The notes: generated from the letters alone by a model not told the origin. A stretch of 64,000 nt of DNA from Thermoanaerobaculia bacterium (GCA_030431255.1 JAUIJL010000004.1:372001-436000), one strand, 5' to 3'; positions 1-8,537 are shown, counted from the stretch's first letter. Numbers and translations are program-made.

Positions 1-1050
1 CCGATACTCCTTGACGAAGCCGTAACCGCCGTGAATCTGAACGCCGAGATCACCGCACCAGACGGCGAGATCACCGGTCATGAGCTTGGCTTCCGAAGCC
101 AGTTGGGAAGCGTTGGGACCCTTGCGATCCATCTCGAGGGCCGCGGCGAGGGTCAGGATCTCGGCGGCAGCGATCTTGGTCGCCATCTCCGCCAGATGAA
201 ATTGCACGGCTTGGAACTTGGCGATCGGCTTGCCGAATTGCTCTCGCTCTTTGGAGTAGGCCAAAGCGGTTTCGTAAGCGCCCATGGCCGTGCCCAGGCC
301 CAGCGCGGCGATGGAGATGCGGCCGCCGTCGAGCACTTGCAGGGCTTGTACGAAACCTTCGCCGGGCTCACCCAGCATATTCTCGTCGGGCACGAAGCAA
401 TTTTCGAGGATGACCTCGGCGGTGTCGGACGCCCGGATGCCCAGCTTGTTTTCTTTCTTGCCCGGGCGGAAGCCTTCCATGCCCTTCTCGACCACGAAAG
501 CCGAAATGTTGTGGGCCCGGGCGCCGTTGGGGTCCGTGACCGCCATCACCACACAAAGATCGCCGACCGAGCCGTGGGTGATGAATTGTTTGGTGCCGTT
601 CAAGACCCAACCGCCGTCGACTCGCTCGGCCTTGGTCTGGGTGGCGGCGGCGTCGGAGCCGGCGTTCGGCTCCGTCAGGCCCCACGCTCCGATTTTCTCT
701 CCGGAGGCCAGGGGCGTGACCCAGCGACGACGCTGCTCATCGTTGCCGAATTTATAGATGTGGTTGGTGCACAGGCTGTTGTGGGCGGCGACGCTGATGC
801 CGACCGACGGGTCGATCTTCGAAAGCTCGCTCACCACCAAGACGTATTCCACGTACCCCATGCCGGCCCCACCCAGCTCCTCGGGAAAGATGATGCCCAG
901 AAAGCCGAGCTCACCCGCCTTCTTCATCACTTCCATCGGGAAACGCTGCTGCTCATCGATCTCGTCGACGATCGGGTCCACCTCGCCGAGGGCAAAATCT
1001 CGGGCGGCCTCTTGCACCGCACGCTGTTCTTCAGTCAGGGAGAAATCCAC
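1..1050 (-). CDS. Acyl-CoA dehydrogenase (C-terminus beyond window)
   Basis: FAD-dependent acyl-CoA dehydrogenase that introduces the alpha,beta double bond in acyl-CoA; cytoplasmic, fatty or branched-chain acid degradation. The reverse strand reads through 350 codons without a stop to the window edge. It begins [19 protein letters not shown], the usual N-terminal alpha domain. Near the edge it carries [16 protein letters not shown] and [13 protein letters not shown], the conserved C-terminal helical domain. The family is about 380 residues, so roughly 30 are missing; the catalytic Glu of short- and medium-chain enzymes would lie just outside. The GTG start at 1050 is chosen because AAAGGAG sits 7 nt upstream. 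Substrate chain length cannot be told. Confidence 0.93.
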   Translation of the reverse strand, partial: MDFSLTEEQRAVQEAARDFALGEVDPIVDEIDEQQRFPMEVMKKAGELGFLGIIFPEELGGAGMGYVEYVLVVSELSKIDPSVGISVAAHNSLCTNHIYKFGNDEQRRRWVTPLASGEKIGAWGLTEPNAGSDAAATQTKAERVDGGWVLNGTKQFITHGSVGDLCVVMAVTDPNGARAHNISAFVVEKGMEGFRPGKKENKLGIRASDTAEVILENCFVPDENMLGEPGEGFVQALQVLDGGRISIAALGLGTAMGAYETALAYSKEREQFGKPIAKFQAVQFHLAEMATKIAAAEILTLAAALEMDRKGPNASQLASEAKLMTGDLAVWCGDLGVQIHGGYGFVKEYR

Positions 1051-1303
1051 GATCCGTCTCCTTTAGGAGTCACCTTCCCGGGGTGCTGCGCCACCTCCGC
1101 GGTGGGGAAAAGCCGGGTAGCTCGGCCTCGATTCGGGCCTGTATGGGGAAGCCGGCTCGCAGGAGGACGCGGCCGGACGAAAGGTCTTCCGTCATGCTAC
1201 CGACGGCAGAAGCCGATGACAATCAGGTTCACCCTGGCAGACCCGACGAGACGGTGGACGGAACGACACGTGGAGCGGCCATATGTGGCCGAGCACCCAT
1301 GCA

Positions 1304-1341
1304 AGTATAGCCAGAGACATATTCGAAATAAATTTTCGAAA
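1304..1341 (-). promoter_or_regulatory. Candidate promoter and overlapping TTCGAA dyad upstream of the acyl-CoA dehydrogenase
   Basis: On the minus strand TATACT (plus 1304-1309) is preceded 16 nt upstream by TTATTT (plus 1326-1331), a sigma70-like pair with a weak -35. Two copies of ATTTCGAA, each with a TTCGAA core, lie at 1321-1341 and overlap the -35, so a repressor site is plausible. The leader to the GTG start would be about 250 nt. Regulator unknown. Confidence 0.35.
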
Positions 1342-1369
1342 TAGATACCCGCTTTACATCATTTCTTGG

Positions 1370-1398
1370 TTGACACCGGGACGCGGGTCGTCTAATCT
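1370..1398 (+). promoter_or_regulatory. Candidate sigma70 promoter for a rightward transcript
   Basis: A perfect -35 TTGACA lies at 1370-1375. Possible -10 elements are TCTAAT at 1391-1396 (spacer 15) or TAATCT at 1393-1398 (spacer 17). A start near 1405 and the terminator at 1719-1752 would define an RNA of about 350 nt. No annotated gene is driven directly. Confidence 0.4.
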
Positions 1399-1516
1399 CC
1401 CGTCCCGACAACCGGTCTGTTCAGGCCTCGCGCCTCACGATCGGTGATTGAAAAATGATCTAAAGCCCATCGCCTCGGGAAGCTCCGGCACCACCGGACG
1501 CTCACTCAGAAACCGT

Positions 1517-1560
1517 CGCTCAAATACTTTGAGCGGAAAGAGCTCAAAGATACTTTGAGC
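1517..1560. repeat. Two tandem near-identical palindromes
   Basis: CGCTCAAA-TAC-TTTGAGCG at 1517-1535 and GCTCAAAG-ATA-CTTTGAGC at 1542-1560 are both perfect 8-bp-arm inverted repeats. Their centres are 25 bp apart, and the 14-mer starting ATACTTTGAG is repeated directly at 1524 and 1550. They could be a double operator in DNA or two hairpins in the RNA predicted to start near 1405. Confidence 0.75.
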
Positions 1561-1581
1561 GGATTGCCGGAAAACGAGACC

Positions 1582-1689
1582 ATGAACGATTGGACCCTAC
1601 ACCCAGCCAGCTCGGTCGCCTGCAAGCGCCGTGTGCTACGTGTGTTTTCCGCAATCAACCAGGGGGCAAAGGGGTGTGCAGAGACGTGA
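1582..1689 (+). CDS. Possible 35-residue small protein
   Basis: ATG at 1582 opens a 35-codon frame, beginning MNDWTLHPAS and ending NQGAKGCAET, closed by TGA 30 bp before an intrinsic terminator. The upstream GGAAAACGAG is only a weak ribosome-binding site. It has two cysteines and a basic centre (CKRRVLRVF) and no recognisable domain. The position between the tandem palindromes and the terminator is the main argument; it may equally be part of a noncoding RNA. Confidence 0.25.
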   Translation: MNDWTLHPASSVACKRRVLRVFSAINQGAKGCAET

Positions 1690-1718
1690 TCAGTCGATCT
1701 GATCATGCCTTGAAGCGC

Positions 1719-1752
1719 ACCCACCTCACGGTTTCACCGAGGTGGGTTTTTT
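1719..1752 (+). terminator. Rho-independent terminator
   Basis: CCCACCTC (1720-1727) pairs with GAGGTGGG (1739-1746), extended by an A-T pair, and is followed by six T (1747-1752). The T tract is only on the plus strand, so it ends a rightward transcript, although no long gene precedes it. Confidence 0.85.
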
Positions 1753-2125
1753 AGTACCTGCGAAACCGGAGGCATCGGTTTTGAAAGGATCAGGTGAGGT
1801 ATGTGTAAAGAATTAAGCTGAGCCCCTGAAATGTTCGGAAAGCACGGTTTCGCGACCACCGACGGACCTGAGCGTCCGATCGACTTACGCGAGCCGGCTC
1901 GAGGGTAAAAGGTGACCTCGCGACCCCAGACCGCAAGCCGATCTCACCTGGAGAACGGCTCATCCGAGATGGCGATCCCACAGATCGATTTCTCAGACTA
2001 GCAACTTGCGGTGACTCTGCACACTTTCGCGAGTCCCTTCTACATCGTCGACTTTCCGGATCCCGGCCCGATACCCAACCATCGCCCAAAGCAATGAACC
2101 AACCTACTCAGAGGAGAGAGTGAAC

Positions 2126-3268
2126 ATGACTCCAAAGCGTGAGACATCACAGCAAACCATCGCTCGCCTCGAGGTGATGGACAAGCTCCTTTCGCCGTTT
2201 CATCTCCAGACGGGGCCCCTGGTGGAGCTTCATCGACAGATGATGGCGAAAGACCCAACCTTTTACGGCCGGTTGGCGGTTTGGAACCATACTCGGGGCG
2301 AGGCCCGCTCCGAGGCCTTCGTGGCGACGTTATTGACCAGCCCTTCCACAGAGCATCGCAACGCCGGATTCGTCTTATTTCAGGACTTCTCTCCGGCCCA
2401 GGCTTCGCGGACGGTCAAGATCCTCAAGCGGCATTTGGGCAAGACCCCTCGGTCTGCCCGGGCCGCGGTGATCAGCTTCCTGCGATCCCTAGAGCAAGAT
2501 GTTTCGAAATTCGATCGCGCGGCTCACGAGAACCGCCGATCGCTGAAATACCTGTATGCCGGTCTGCACGTTCGCCCGAGCGAGCGTGCTGATCGGATCC
2601 TTTTCAAAGGTGATCCCCTACCGGAGATCTCCTTGGCCGCCGTAGACACCGGCGACCATGCCACCGCCGGCCCGGAGGCTCGCGGCGGTTTCGAGCCGAG
2701 CGAGCCGACGATCCGTCGACCGACGGCCCTGCTGGTGGATAAATCCGCCGGCATGGAGCGGTGTCTCGAGCTGGGCAAACAGCTGGCGAGCCTGATCTCA
2801 GACCACGCCGAGGCGGATCTCCATGTTTACGCCTTCGACTTGCTGCCCTATTTGATCCTGCCGCAAGGCAACGATGCCGATGCTTGGGATCGGGCTTTCC
2901 GTCACATTCAAGCGGCCGGCGCCATGTCGGCCGGCAATGTGTTGGAAGCCATGCGTCGGAAGCGGCAGCAGGTGGAGCAAATCGTGTTGGTGACCGGCAA
3001 GGATGAGAGCTCCAAGCCTCGATTCGAGGAGGTGTTCGCGGACTACGCCGCCCAGGTGCACACCCGCCCGGAGGTCGTCGTGGTCCAAGTCGGCGCCGGC
3101 TCGGAGCCGTTCATCGATCGGCTCGCGGGCGCGGGTATTCCCGTCCAAGCGGTGGAGGTCGAGCCCGACACCCTGCTCGATCTCCTACCGCGCCTTTCGC
3201 GGCCCTCACGTCGGGAGCTTCTCGACCAGATCCTCGCCGTGCCACTGCCGACCCGGCAAGCCGCTTGA
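2126..3268 (+). CDS. TROVE/VWA domain protein (Ro60-related), shortened
   Basis: This resembles bacterial TROVE-VWA proteins of the Ro60 ring family, which bind misfolded or Y RNAs. The N-terminal helical part (about 1-160) includes DPTFYGRLAVWNHTRG and LKYLYAGLHVRPSERADRIL. The C-terminal VWA domain (about 195-375) ends LLPRLSRPSRRELLDQIL. At 380 residues it lacks roughly 100 residues that I recall between these parts in family members. The MIDAS motif is D205-K-S-A-G rather than DxSxS, so metal binding is doubtful. ATG 2126 is preferred over GTG 2120 because AGGAG lies 9 nt upstream of it. RNA binding is inferred from family only. Confidence 0.6.
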   Translation: MTPKRETSQQTIARLEVMDKLLSPFHLQTGPLVELHRQMMAKDPTFYGRLAVWNHTRGEARSEAFVATLLTSPSTEHRNAGFVLFQDFSPAQASRTVKILKRHLGKTPRSARAAVISFLRSLEQDVSKFDRAAHENRRSLKYLYAGLHVRPSERADRILFKGDPLPEISLAAVDTGDHATAGPEARGGFEPSEPTIRRPTALLVDKSAGMERCLELGKQLASLISDHAEADLHVYAFDLLPYLILPQGNDADAWDRAFRHIQAAGAMSAGNVLEAMRRKRQQVEQIVLVTGKDESSKPRFEEVFADYAAQVHTRPEVVVVQVGAGSEPFIDRLAGAGIPVQAVEVEPDTLLDLLPRLSRPSRRELLDQILAVPLPTRQAA

Positions 3269-3342
3269 CCCATTCGTCGGATCCCCCGACTCACCGGAGC
3301 TCAGGGGGTCCGGCGCCCTTTCCTAGACCCGTCCATTGCAGC

Positions 3343-4569
3343 TCAGTGTTCTTTGAGGTGCTCGCGGACCATGAGGGCGACCGTCGCCCCTTCGCCGGCC
3401 GCGCTGGCCGCCTGGTGAGTGCTTCCGGCCCGTACGTCGCCGGCGGCGAAGACTCCGGGCACCGATGACATCAGGGTTTTGTCGGTGGTGATGAAACCCC
3501 ATTCATCACGCTCTACGACCTCCGGCACCCAATCGCTGTTGGGCGATAGGCCGATGAACACGAAGAGCGCCGCCGGATTCAAGATCTCACTCCCGCCATC
3601 GGCATCCTCGACCTCCAGTTTCTCCAGCCGGCTTTTGCCGGTCAGTCCCGCAATCGAGGTGTTGTAACGCACCTCAATCTTCGGATGGCTCTCCACTTTT
3701 TCTCGCACCATGGGAGAGGTCTTCAGCTGATCACCTCGGACGAGAAGGGTGATCTCAGAGGCGAAACGGGTCAGGAAGAGGCTCTCCTCCGCGGCGCTAT
3801 TGCCGCCACCGACCACGGCCACCGGCTGGTCGCGGTAGAAGGGTCCGTCACAGGTGGCACAGAAGTGCACACCCGCGCCGATCAAAGCCTCCTCGCCTTC
3901 CACCTCCAAGCGACGGTAGGTGGAGCCGGTCGCCAACACGACGGCACGGGCGCCGTAGACCTGACCACCGACGGTCTCCACCACTTGAGAGGGACCCTCC
4001 GCTCGAATGTCGGCCACTTCTTGGGCTTCCAGGATCTCAACACCGAACCGTTTGGCCTGGTGCACCAGACGACGGGCGAATTCGTCACCGGTGATGCCGT
4101 CCGGAAATCCGGGGAAATTATCGAGCCGGTCGGTGATCCCGGTTTGGCCACCTAGACCGCTCTTTTCCACCACCAACACCTCCAAGCCGTCACGGGCCAA
4201 ATAAAGGGCCGCTGTCAATCCCGCCGGACCACTGCCGACGATGATCACGTCGTAGAAATCGAGCTTCGCCGAGGTGTTTAGACCCAACGCGCGGGCCAGC
4301 TCCGCGTTGTCGGGGTTGGACAACACCTGGCCATCGGCCAAGGCCAGCGTCGGAATCCGCCGCTTGCCGTCGTTGACTTTCTCGACAAAGGCGATCGCCT
4401 CGTCGTTGTCGGTGATGTCGATCCACTCGTAGGGGATCCGCTGCTCGCCGAGAAATTTCTTCGCCCGGCGGCAGTCTCCGCACCAATTGGCTCCATATAG
4501 CGTCAACATGTCACTTTCAGTCGGCCTACGTTCAACCGTCCCACTTTCGGACGTCATGGTTTCAGTCAT
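3343..4569 (-). CDS. Glutaredoxin-like domain fused to thioredoxin reductase
   Basis: FAD/NADPH disulfide reductase of 408 residues. An N-terminal glutaredoxin-like domain of about 100 residues has YGANWCGDC (C30, C33). The thioredoxin-reductase body follows: FAD motif GSGPAGLTAALYLA, redox pair CATCDG, NADPH motif GGGNSAAEESLFL, and a C-terminal FAD motif containing GVFAAGDVRAG. The fusion suggests that the enzyme passes electrons to its own CxxC domain. ATG 4569 is chosen because AAAGGAG sits 6 nt upstream; the open frame continues further upstream, but that part is antisense overlap with the next gene. It is last in a leftward cluster behind the HExxH protein, separated by 107 bp that hold tandem repeats. 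Confidence 0.92.
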   Translation of the reverse strand: MTETMTSESGTVERRPTESDMLTLYGANWCGDCRRAKKFLGEQRIPYEWIDITDNDEAIAFVEKVNDGKRRIPTLALADGQVLSNPDNAELARALGLNTSAKLDFYDVIIVGSGPAGLTAALYLARDGLEVLVVEKSGLGGQTGITDRLDNFPGFPDGITGDEFARRLVHQAKRFGVEILEAQEVADIRAEGPSQVVETVGGQVYGARAVVLATGSTYRRLEVEGEEALIGAGVHFCATCDGPFYRDQPVAVVGGGNSAAEESLFLTRFASEITLLVRGDQLKTSPMVREKVESHPKIEVRYNTSIAGLTGKSRLEKLEVEDADGGSEILNPAALFVFIGLSPNSDWVPEVVERDEWGFITTDKTLMSSVPGVFAAGDVRAGSTHQAASAAGEGATVALMVREHLKEH

Positions 4570-4634
4570 CACGGGCTCCTTTCCCGTCAAGTCCATATCG
4601 ATCAGAAGATGAGATGCGCCCAGAGGTCCGAGGG

Positions 4635-4679
4635 ATACAGCGGAGATCAATACAGCGGAGATAAATACAGCGGGGATTA
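4635..4679. repeat. Three tandem 15-bp repeats
   Basis: Three head-to-tail copies of ATACAGCGGAGATNA, the last with GGGGATTA, start at 4635, 4650 and 4665. They begin at the stop codon of the upstream HExxH gene and run into the spacer before the thioredoxin reductase gene. Confidence 0.9.
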
Positions 4680-5222
4680 ATCGGGCCGCGACCAGCAGGT
4701 GGCGGCACGGAAGATCTCGCCCGCACGGAAACGATCTTCGAGGGCGTAGGCCTCCACTTCCAAGGGAATGCGTAGGTACTCCCGACCATGGCTCAGCCAA
4801 CCGTCGACATATTTCAGGGCGAAACCACCGATGCCCAGGGCGCGATATTGCAAGACGTGGATGAGCTCGTGAAAGAGCAGGGCCGCCGGCAAGGTACGAC
4901 CCCGACCGAGCTCTGACACCAACACCAAATCCCCGAAGGTGATGCCCGCCGCGCTCCGAAAGTCCATGTCCAGCTTCAAGCCGAAGAGGGCAAGGGGACG
5001 TATGAACCAAGGCCTGGAGACGCTGCGCACCTCGCGGATCCGCACGTCCGACAGCAGCTCCTCGTCGAAATAGGCCTCGAGATGCACCCGTTCTCCGGGT
5101 CGCAGGGGCCGAGACGCTCTCCAATGTCGACGGATTTGGGCGCGAATCCATAGATTGCCGACCAGCGCCAACAGGCGAGTCACTATCCTCAGCAGGATCC
5201 TCGATGGTGAGATGCGGGCCAA
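4677..5222 (-). CDS. Small membrane-associated HExxH protein, putative metallopeptidase
   Basis: Protein of 181 residues not assigned to a named family. An N-terminal hydrophobic stretch (ILLRIVTRLLALVGNLWI) may anchor it. The core has FHELIHVLQYRALG, an HExxH zinc motif, with a downstream LEVEAYALEDRF that could give the third ligand as in gluzincins. Similar small HExxH...Q proteins (DUF4157-like) are usually called putative peptidases, but activity is unproven. A TTG start at 5222 with GGGAAAG just upstream is used. The gene follows the histidine kinase by 27 bp, so the two are probably cotranscribed. Confidence 0.6.
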   Translation of the reverse strand: MARISPSRILLRIVTRLLALVGNLWIRAQIRRHWRASRPLRPGERVHLEAYFDEELLSDVRIREVRSVSRPWFIRPLALFGLKLDMDFRSAAGITFGDLVLVSELGRGRTLPAALLFHELIHVLQYRALGIGGFALKYVDGWLSHGREYLRIPLEVEAYALEDRFRAGEIFRAATCWSRPD

Positions 5223-5249
5223 GCTTTCCCAGCTCCGAGTCGGCGAACG

Positions 5250-6596
5250 TCAGGAATGCCGTTTGAAACGAATGCGGACGGTGGTTCCGTCGCCGGGCAC
5301 GCTGTCGACCTCGATCCTCGCGCCATGCGCTTCGGCGATCCGCTGGACGATGGCCAGGCCCAAACCCGTGCCTCCCTTGCGGTTGGAATAGAAGAGGTCG
5401 AACATCTTGATGCGGACTTTGTCCGGAATCCCTTGGCCGTTGTCGATCACCTCGAGCACCGGATCCGGTCCGTCGAGGCGCGCCACCAAGCGCAACAGAC
5501 CGGGGCGTCTGACCTCAGAATGTTTAGACTCGGAGCTTTGAGCCCCCGATATGGCGGCCAAGGCGTTCTGCATGAGATTTAGCAACAATTGGTTGATCTG
5601 GCTCGGATCCACCTTCACCCGCTCGCCGCCGGTGCGGTCCTCGAGCTCACATTCCACGCCGCGGTCGCGGATCTCCCCCGCCAACACCTCATGGGCTCGA
5701 CGCAGCAGACCCACCAGGGCGACTTCCTTGAGCTCTAAATTTTGCGGCTTGGCATAGGCCAAGAAATCCGTGGCCAGAACCTCCAATCGTCGTAGCTCGC
5801 TGCGGGTGATCGAAAGCAAACGCTTTTGAGAGCTGGACTCACCGACCTCTTGGGCTTCCTCCTCCAACATCTGCATATTCAGGCTGAGGGAGTTCAATGG
5901 GCTGCGAATCTCGTGGGCCAGACCGGACGCCAAGGTCCCCACGTAGGCCAAACGCTCGGCTTCCTGGGCCTGCTCCTCCAACTTGCGCGTGCTGCGCAGC
6001 AGCTTCAGAAAGGCCACCAGCGCGGCCACTAAGAGGGCGACGGTAAAGCCGCCGATAAGCACGGTTTGGCGGACCAGCTCCTGACGCAGCACCGCGATGC
6101 GCTCCTGCACCGCCTGCTCACTGACCCCGATCACCAAGGTCCCGAGATTGGCGCCGATGGGAATCTCTGTTTCGATGAGGGTCGGCTCGGGGCTGCCGTC
6201 GTTGATGATCCTCGGCCCGTCGTCCCCCTCCAGGGGCAGCTCGGTTTCCTCGCTTTTCGTGTACACCACCTGGCCGTCGGCGTCGCGGATTTCAATCGTG
6301 CGCACCAGATTGCGTCGACTGAGCACGGATTCGATATAAGTCTGGGTCTCCTCGGCCGTGCTGACCAATAGGAAGAGGTCCTCTTGATTCTCCAATTGGG
6401 ATCTCAACGCCAGCTCCTCGGCGATCGGCTCGGCTTGCTCGCGGGTCTCCAAAAGGGTCTCCTCGAGCTCCCGCTGGGAAAGGGAATCGAGGATCAACCA
6501 GGCGAAGAGACCGATATCGAAAACGACGAAAAGACCGAAGATCGTCGAGGCCAAAACCATCCGTCGGGATCCCAAGAAACGGGTGCTGCGTGCCAT
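5250..6596 (-). CDS. Sensor histidine kinase
   Basis: Two-component membrane kinase of about 448 residues. A first membrane segment lies near residues 14-36, followed by an extracytoplasmic sensor of about 140 residues and a second membrane segment (LIGGFTVALLVAALVAFL). The cytoplasmic part has H-box GLAHEIRSPLNSL, N-box NLMQNALAAI, G1 DNGQGIP and G2 GTGLGLAIV. All catalytic boxes are intact. No response regulator is adjacent in this window, so its partner is unknown. ATG 6596 (MARSTRFLGS) is preferred over a longer frame because the first membrane segment follows directly; no strong ribosome-binding site is visible. Confidence 0.9.
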   Translation of the reverse strand: MARSTRFLGSRRMVLASTIFGLFVVFDIGLFAWLILDSLSQRELEETLLETREQAEPIAEELALRSQLENQEDLFLLVSTAEETQTYIESVLSRRNLVRTIEIRDADGQVVYTKSEETELPLEGDDGPRIINDGSPEPTLIETEIPIGANLGTLVIGVSEQAVQERIAVLRQELVRQTVLIGGFTVALLVAALVAFLKLLRSTRKLEEQAQEAERLAYVGTLASGLAHEIRSPLNSLSLNMQMLEEEAQEVGESSSQKRLLSITRSELRRLEVLATDFLAYAKPQNLELKEVALVGLLRRAHEVLAGEIRDRGVECELEDRTGGERVKVDPSQINQLLLNLMQNALAAISGAQSSESKHSEVRRPGLLRLVARLDGPDPVLEVIDNGQGIPDKVRIKMFDLFYSNRKGGTGLGLAIVQRIAEAHGARIEVDSVPGDGTTVRIRFKRHS

Positions 6597-6826
6597 GCTC
6601 GGAGCATAGCAGCACGGGGCTAGAGTCGGTCGAACGAGCCCGCGCTGCCCGCCTCTCCACCCCGCCGATCCAACCCTGGAACCTCTCCCGGCTCGGCCTA
6701 TTCCCGGCGTTGACCGTTTCCCTGGGGACACGGTAGGGTGATGTCACTATCCCATGTGAACCACCACAAATACTCTTACCTCAATGTTCCCAGCGCGCGC
6801 TCCCCACGACTTTTTGGAGATTCTCG
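6597..6826. other. Divergent intergenic region
   Basis: About 230 bp between the leftward histidine kinase gene and the rightward ABC importer operon. It must hold promoters for both, but I see no convincing -35/-10 pair or palindrome. Confidence 0.4.
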
Positions 6827-8515
6827 ATGACCTTCGGTTCCAAGCCTTCCCGTCGCCCCCGTACCGCACCGCCGGCCCCTCCGATTGCGACCCTCGGGGC
6901 AGCAGTCGCCCTCACAGTCGGCGCGCACCTGGTGGCCTGTGGACCCGGCAGCACCGACGGACCCGACGACGGCGCTCAAAAGGAGGTGGCGAAAACCGCG
7001 ATCGCCATCTCGGGGGTGCCGTTCGACTGTGTCAACGAGATCACCCAACCCCTGACCCCGATTCACACCGCTATCACTTACTTCGGCCTCTACACCCCCT
7101 TGGTGGAAGAAAAGGCCGACTACCAGGAGGGACGACCCAGCTTCGGTCCCCGATTGGCGGAACGGTGGGAGGCTTCGGAAGATGGAATGAGCCTGACGTT
7201 CCACCTGCGCACCGACGCCGTGTGGAGCGACGGCCGGCCGCTGACCGCCGAGGATGTTCGTTTCACTTGGCAGGCCCAGACAAATCCTGATGTGGGTTGG
7301 GCATATCTCGACCTCAAGAAACGGATTCGTGACGTCGAGGTGGTCGATCCCCACACGGTTCGTTTCCACTACACCGAGGTCTATCCCCTGCAGCTCTACG
7401 ACGCCGCCCAAGGGGTGATCATGCCCGCCCATGTGTGGGGAGAGCGACCCTTCGACCAATGGCGCGAGGGCTGCGATTGGTTCAACGAGCGGGCGGTGAG
7501 CAGCGGACCCTTCTTGTTGGAGTCCCTCCAGATCGGTCAGCGGGCGACCTTCACCCGCAACCCCAAGTACTTTGAGGAAGGCCTGCCGAAGCTCGACCGC
7601 TTGGTGGTCGAAATCATGCCCGAGCGGTCCAATCAAACCGCCAGCCTGCGAGCCGGTGACAGCCATTTCATCGAGTTTGTCGACTACAGTGACGCCGCTC
7701 AGCTCGAGGCGGATCCGGCCATCACCCTCGACAGCTACATCCCCCGCATCTACTACTTTGTGGCCTGGAACAATCAGCGGGCGCCGTTCGACTCCCCCGA
7801 GGTCCGCAATGCCTTGACCTTGGGCATCGACCGTCAAACGATCATCGACACGCTCTTCTACGGCTACGGACGGGTCTCCCACTCCCCGTTGGCCTCGGAC
7901 GTGTGGGCCTACAACGATCAGCTGCAACCGCTTCCCTACGATCCCGGCAAAGCCAAGAAGATTCTCGCCGAGCAGGGCTTTGCCGATTCCGATGGTGACG
8001 GCATCCTCGAGCGCAATGGAGAGCCTTTCCGCTTCGAGCTGCTCACCAACTCGGAGAACAGCTTGCGCAAGCAGATCATGGTCATGATCCAGAGCCATCT
8101 CAAGCGGATCGGAGTCGATGTGGTCACCCGAACCATGGACTTCCGCAGCTTGGTGGATCCGATCTCTAGCCAGGATTTCGACGCCGTGATCGCCGGGCTT
8201 TCCATCGGCACGGATCTGGATCTGTCCTACAACTTCCACACCAAAGGCATCGGCGCGGAAGGATTGAATTGGCCCGCGTTCTCGGATCCCGAAACCGACC
8301 GCTTGATCGAGGCGGTCAACACCGAAGAGGATTATCCGACCCGCAAGCAGCTCTACGACGAGATCCAAAAGCGCATCCAGGATCTACAGCCCGTGACCTT
8401 CCTCTACGAGGGTCGACGCCTCTACGCGGTGCGTGCCCCGCTGACCAACGTCAAACCGACCATCATTTCGCCTTTCGCCAACGTCCGGGAATGGCGAATC
8501 GCCGAAAAGAAATAA
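6827..8515 (+). CDS. Peptide/dipeptide ABC transporter substrate-binding lipoprotein
   Basis: Family 5 extracellular solute-binding protein (DppA/OppA type), 562 residues, that captures peptides or similar solutes for the two permeases that follow. The signal region has lipobox LVAC with C38 as the lipidated residue. Family features include LTFHLRTDAVWSDGRPLTAEDV and the long two-lobed fold expected at this length. ATG 6827 has GGAG 7 nt upstream. First gene of a plus-strand operon; no ATPase subunit is encoded here. Substrate unknown. Confidence 0.9.
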   Translation: MTFGSKPSRRPRTAPPAPPIATLGAAVALTVGAHLVACGPGSTDGPDDGAQKEVAKTAIAISGVPFDCVNEITQPLTPIHTAITYFGLYTPLVEEKADYQEGRPSFGPRLAERWEASEDGMSLTFHLRTDAVWSDGRPLTAEDVRFTWQAQTNPDVGWAYLDLKKRIRDVEVVDPHTVRFHYTEVYPLQLYDAAQGVIMPAHVWGERPFDQWREGCDWFNERAVSSGPFLLESLQIGQRATFTRNPKYFEEGLPKLDRLVVEIMPERSNQTASLRAGDSHFIEFVDYSDAAQLEADPAITLDSYIPRIYYFVAWNNQRAPFDSPEVRNALTLGIDRQTIIDTLFYGYGRVSHSPLASDVWAYNDQLQPLPYDPGKAKKILAEQGFADSDGDGILERNGEPFRFELLTNSENSLRKQIMVMIQSHLKRIGVDVVTRTMDFRSLVDPISSQDFDAVIAGLSIGTDLDLSYNFHTKGIGAEGLNWPAFSDPETDRLIEAVNTEEDYPTRKQLYDEIQKRIQDLQPVTFLYEGRRLYAVRAPLTNVKPTIISPFANVREWRIAEKK

Positions 8516-8537
8516 TCGAGCAGCCCCGCAGGCTTCA

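Larger units (their letters stand above)
1405..2125 (+). other. Long noncoding stretch upstream of the TROVE/VWA gene, possible small RNA
   Basis: Between the candidate promoter and the TROVE/VWA gene there is no substantial coding frame except the 35-codon ORF. The first 350 nt are bounded by a promoter-like element and a terminator and hold the paired palindromes. The remaining 370 nt hold one small hairpin (CGGAC/GTCCG at 1863-1878) and nothing else I can name. I looked for RNase P, tmRNA, 6S and SRP signatures and found none. Ro-family genes in some bacteria lie beside Y RNA genes, so a Y-like RNA is possible, but I see no diagnostic motif. Confidence 0.35.

Noticed and set aside
31-1344. 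Long open frame on the plus strand
   Set aside because: It is antisense to the acyl-CoA dehydrogenase and its translation has no recognisable motif.
1405-1752. RNase P RNA, tmRNA, 6S RNA or SRP RNA
   Set aside because: No conserved core sequences of any of these were found, so only an unnamed RNA candidate is reported.
4570-5151. Extension of the thioredoxin reductase N-terminus by about 190 residues
   Set aside because: The extension overlaps the HExxH gene, is Arg/Ser-rich low-quality protein, and the ribosome-binding site supports ATG 4569.
6776-8368. 530-codon frame on the minus strand
   Set aside because: Mirror of the substrate-binding protein; typical of GC-rich coding DNA read in antisense.
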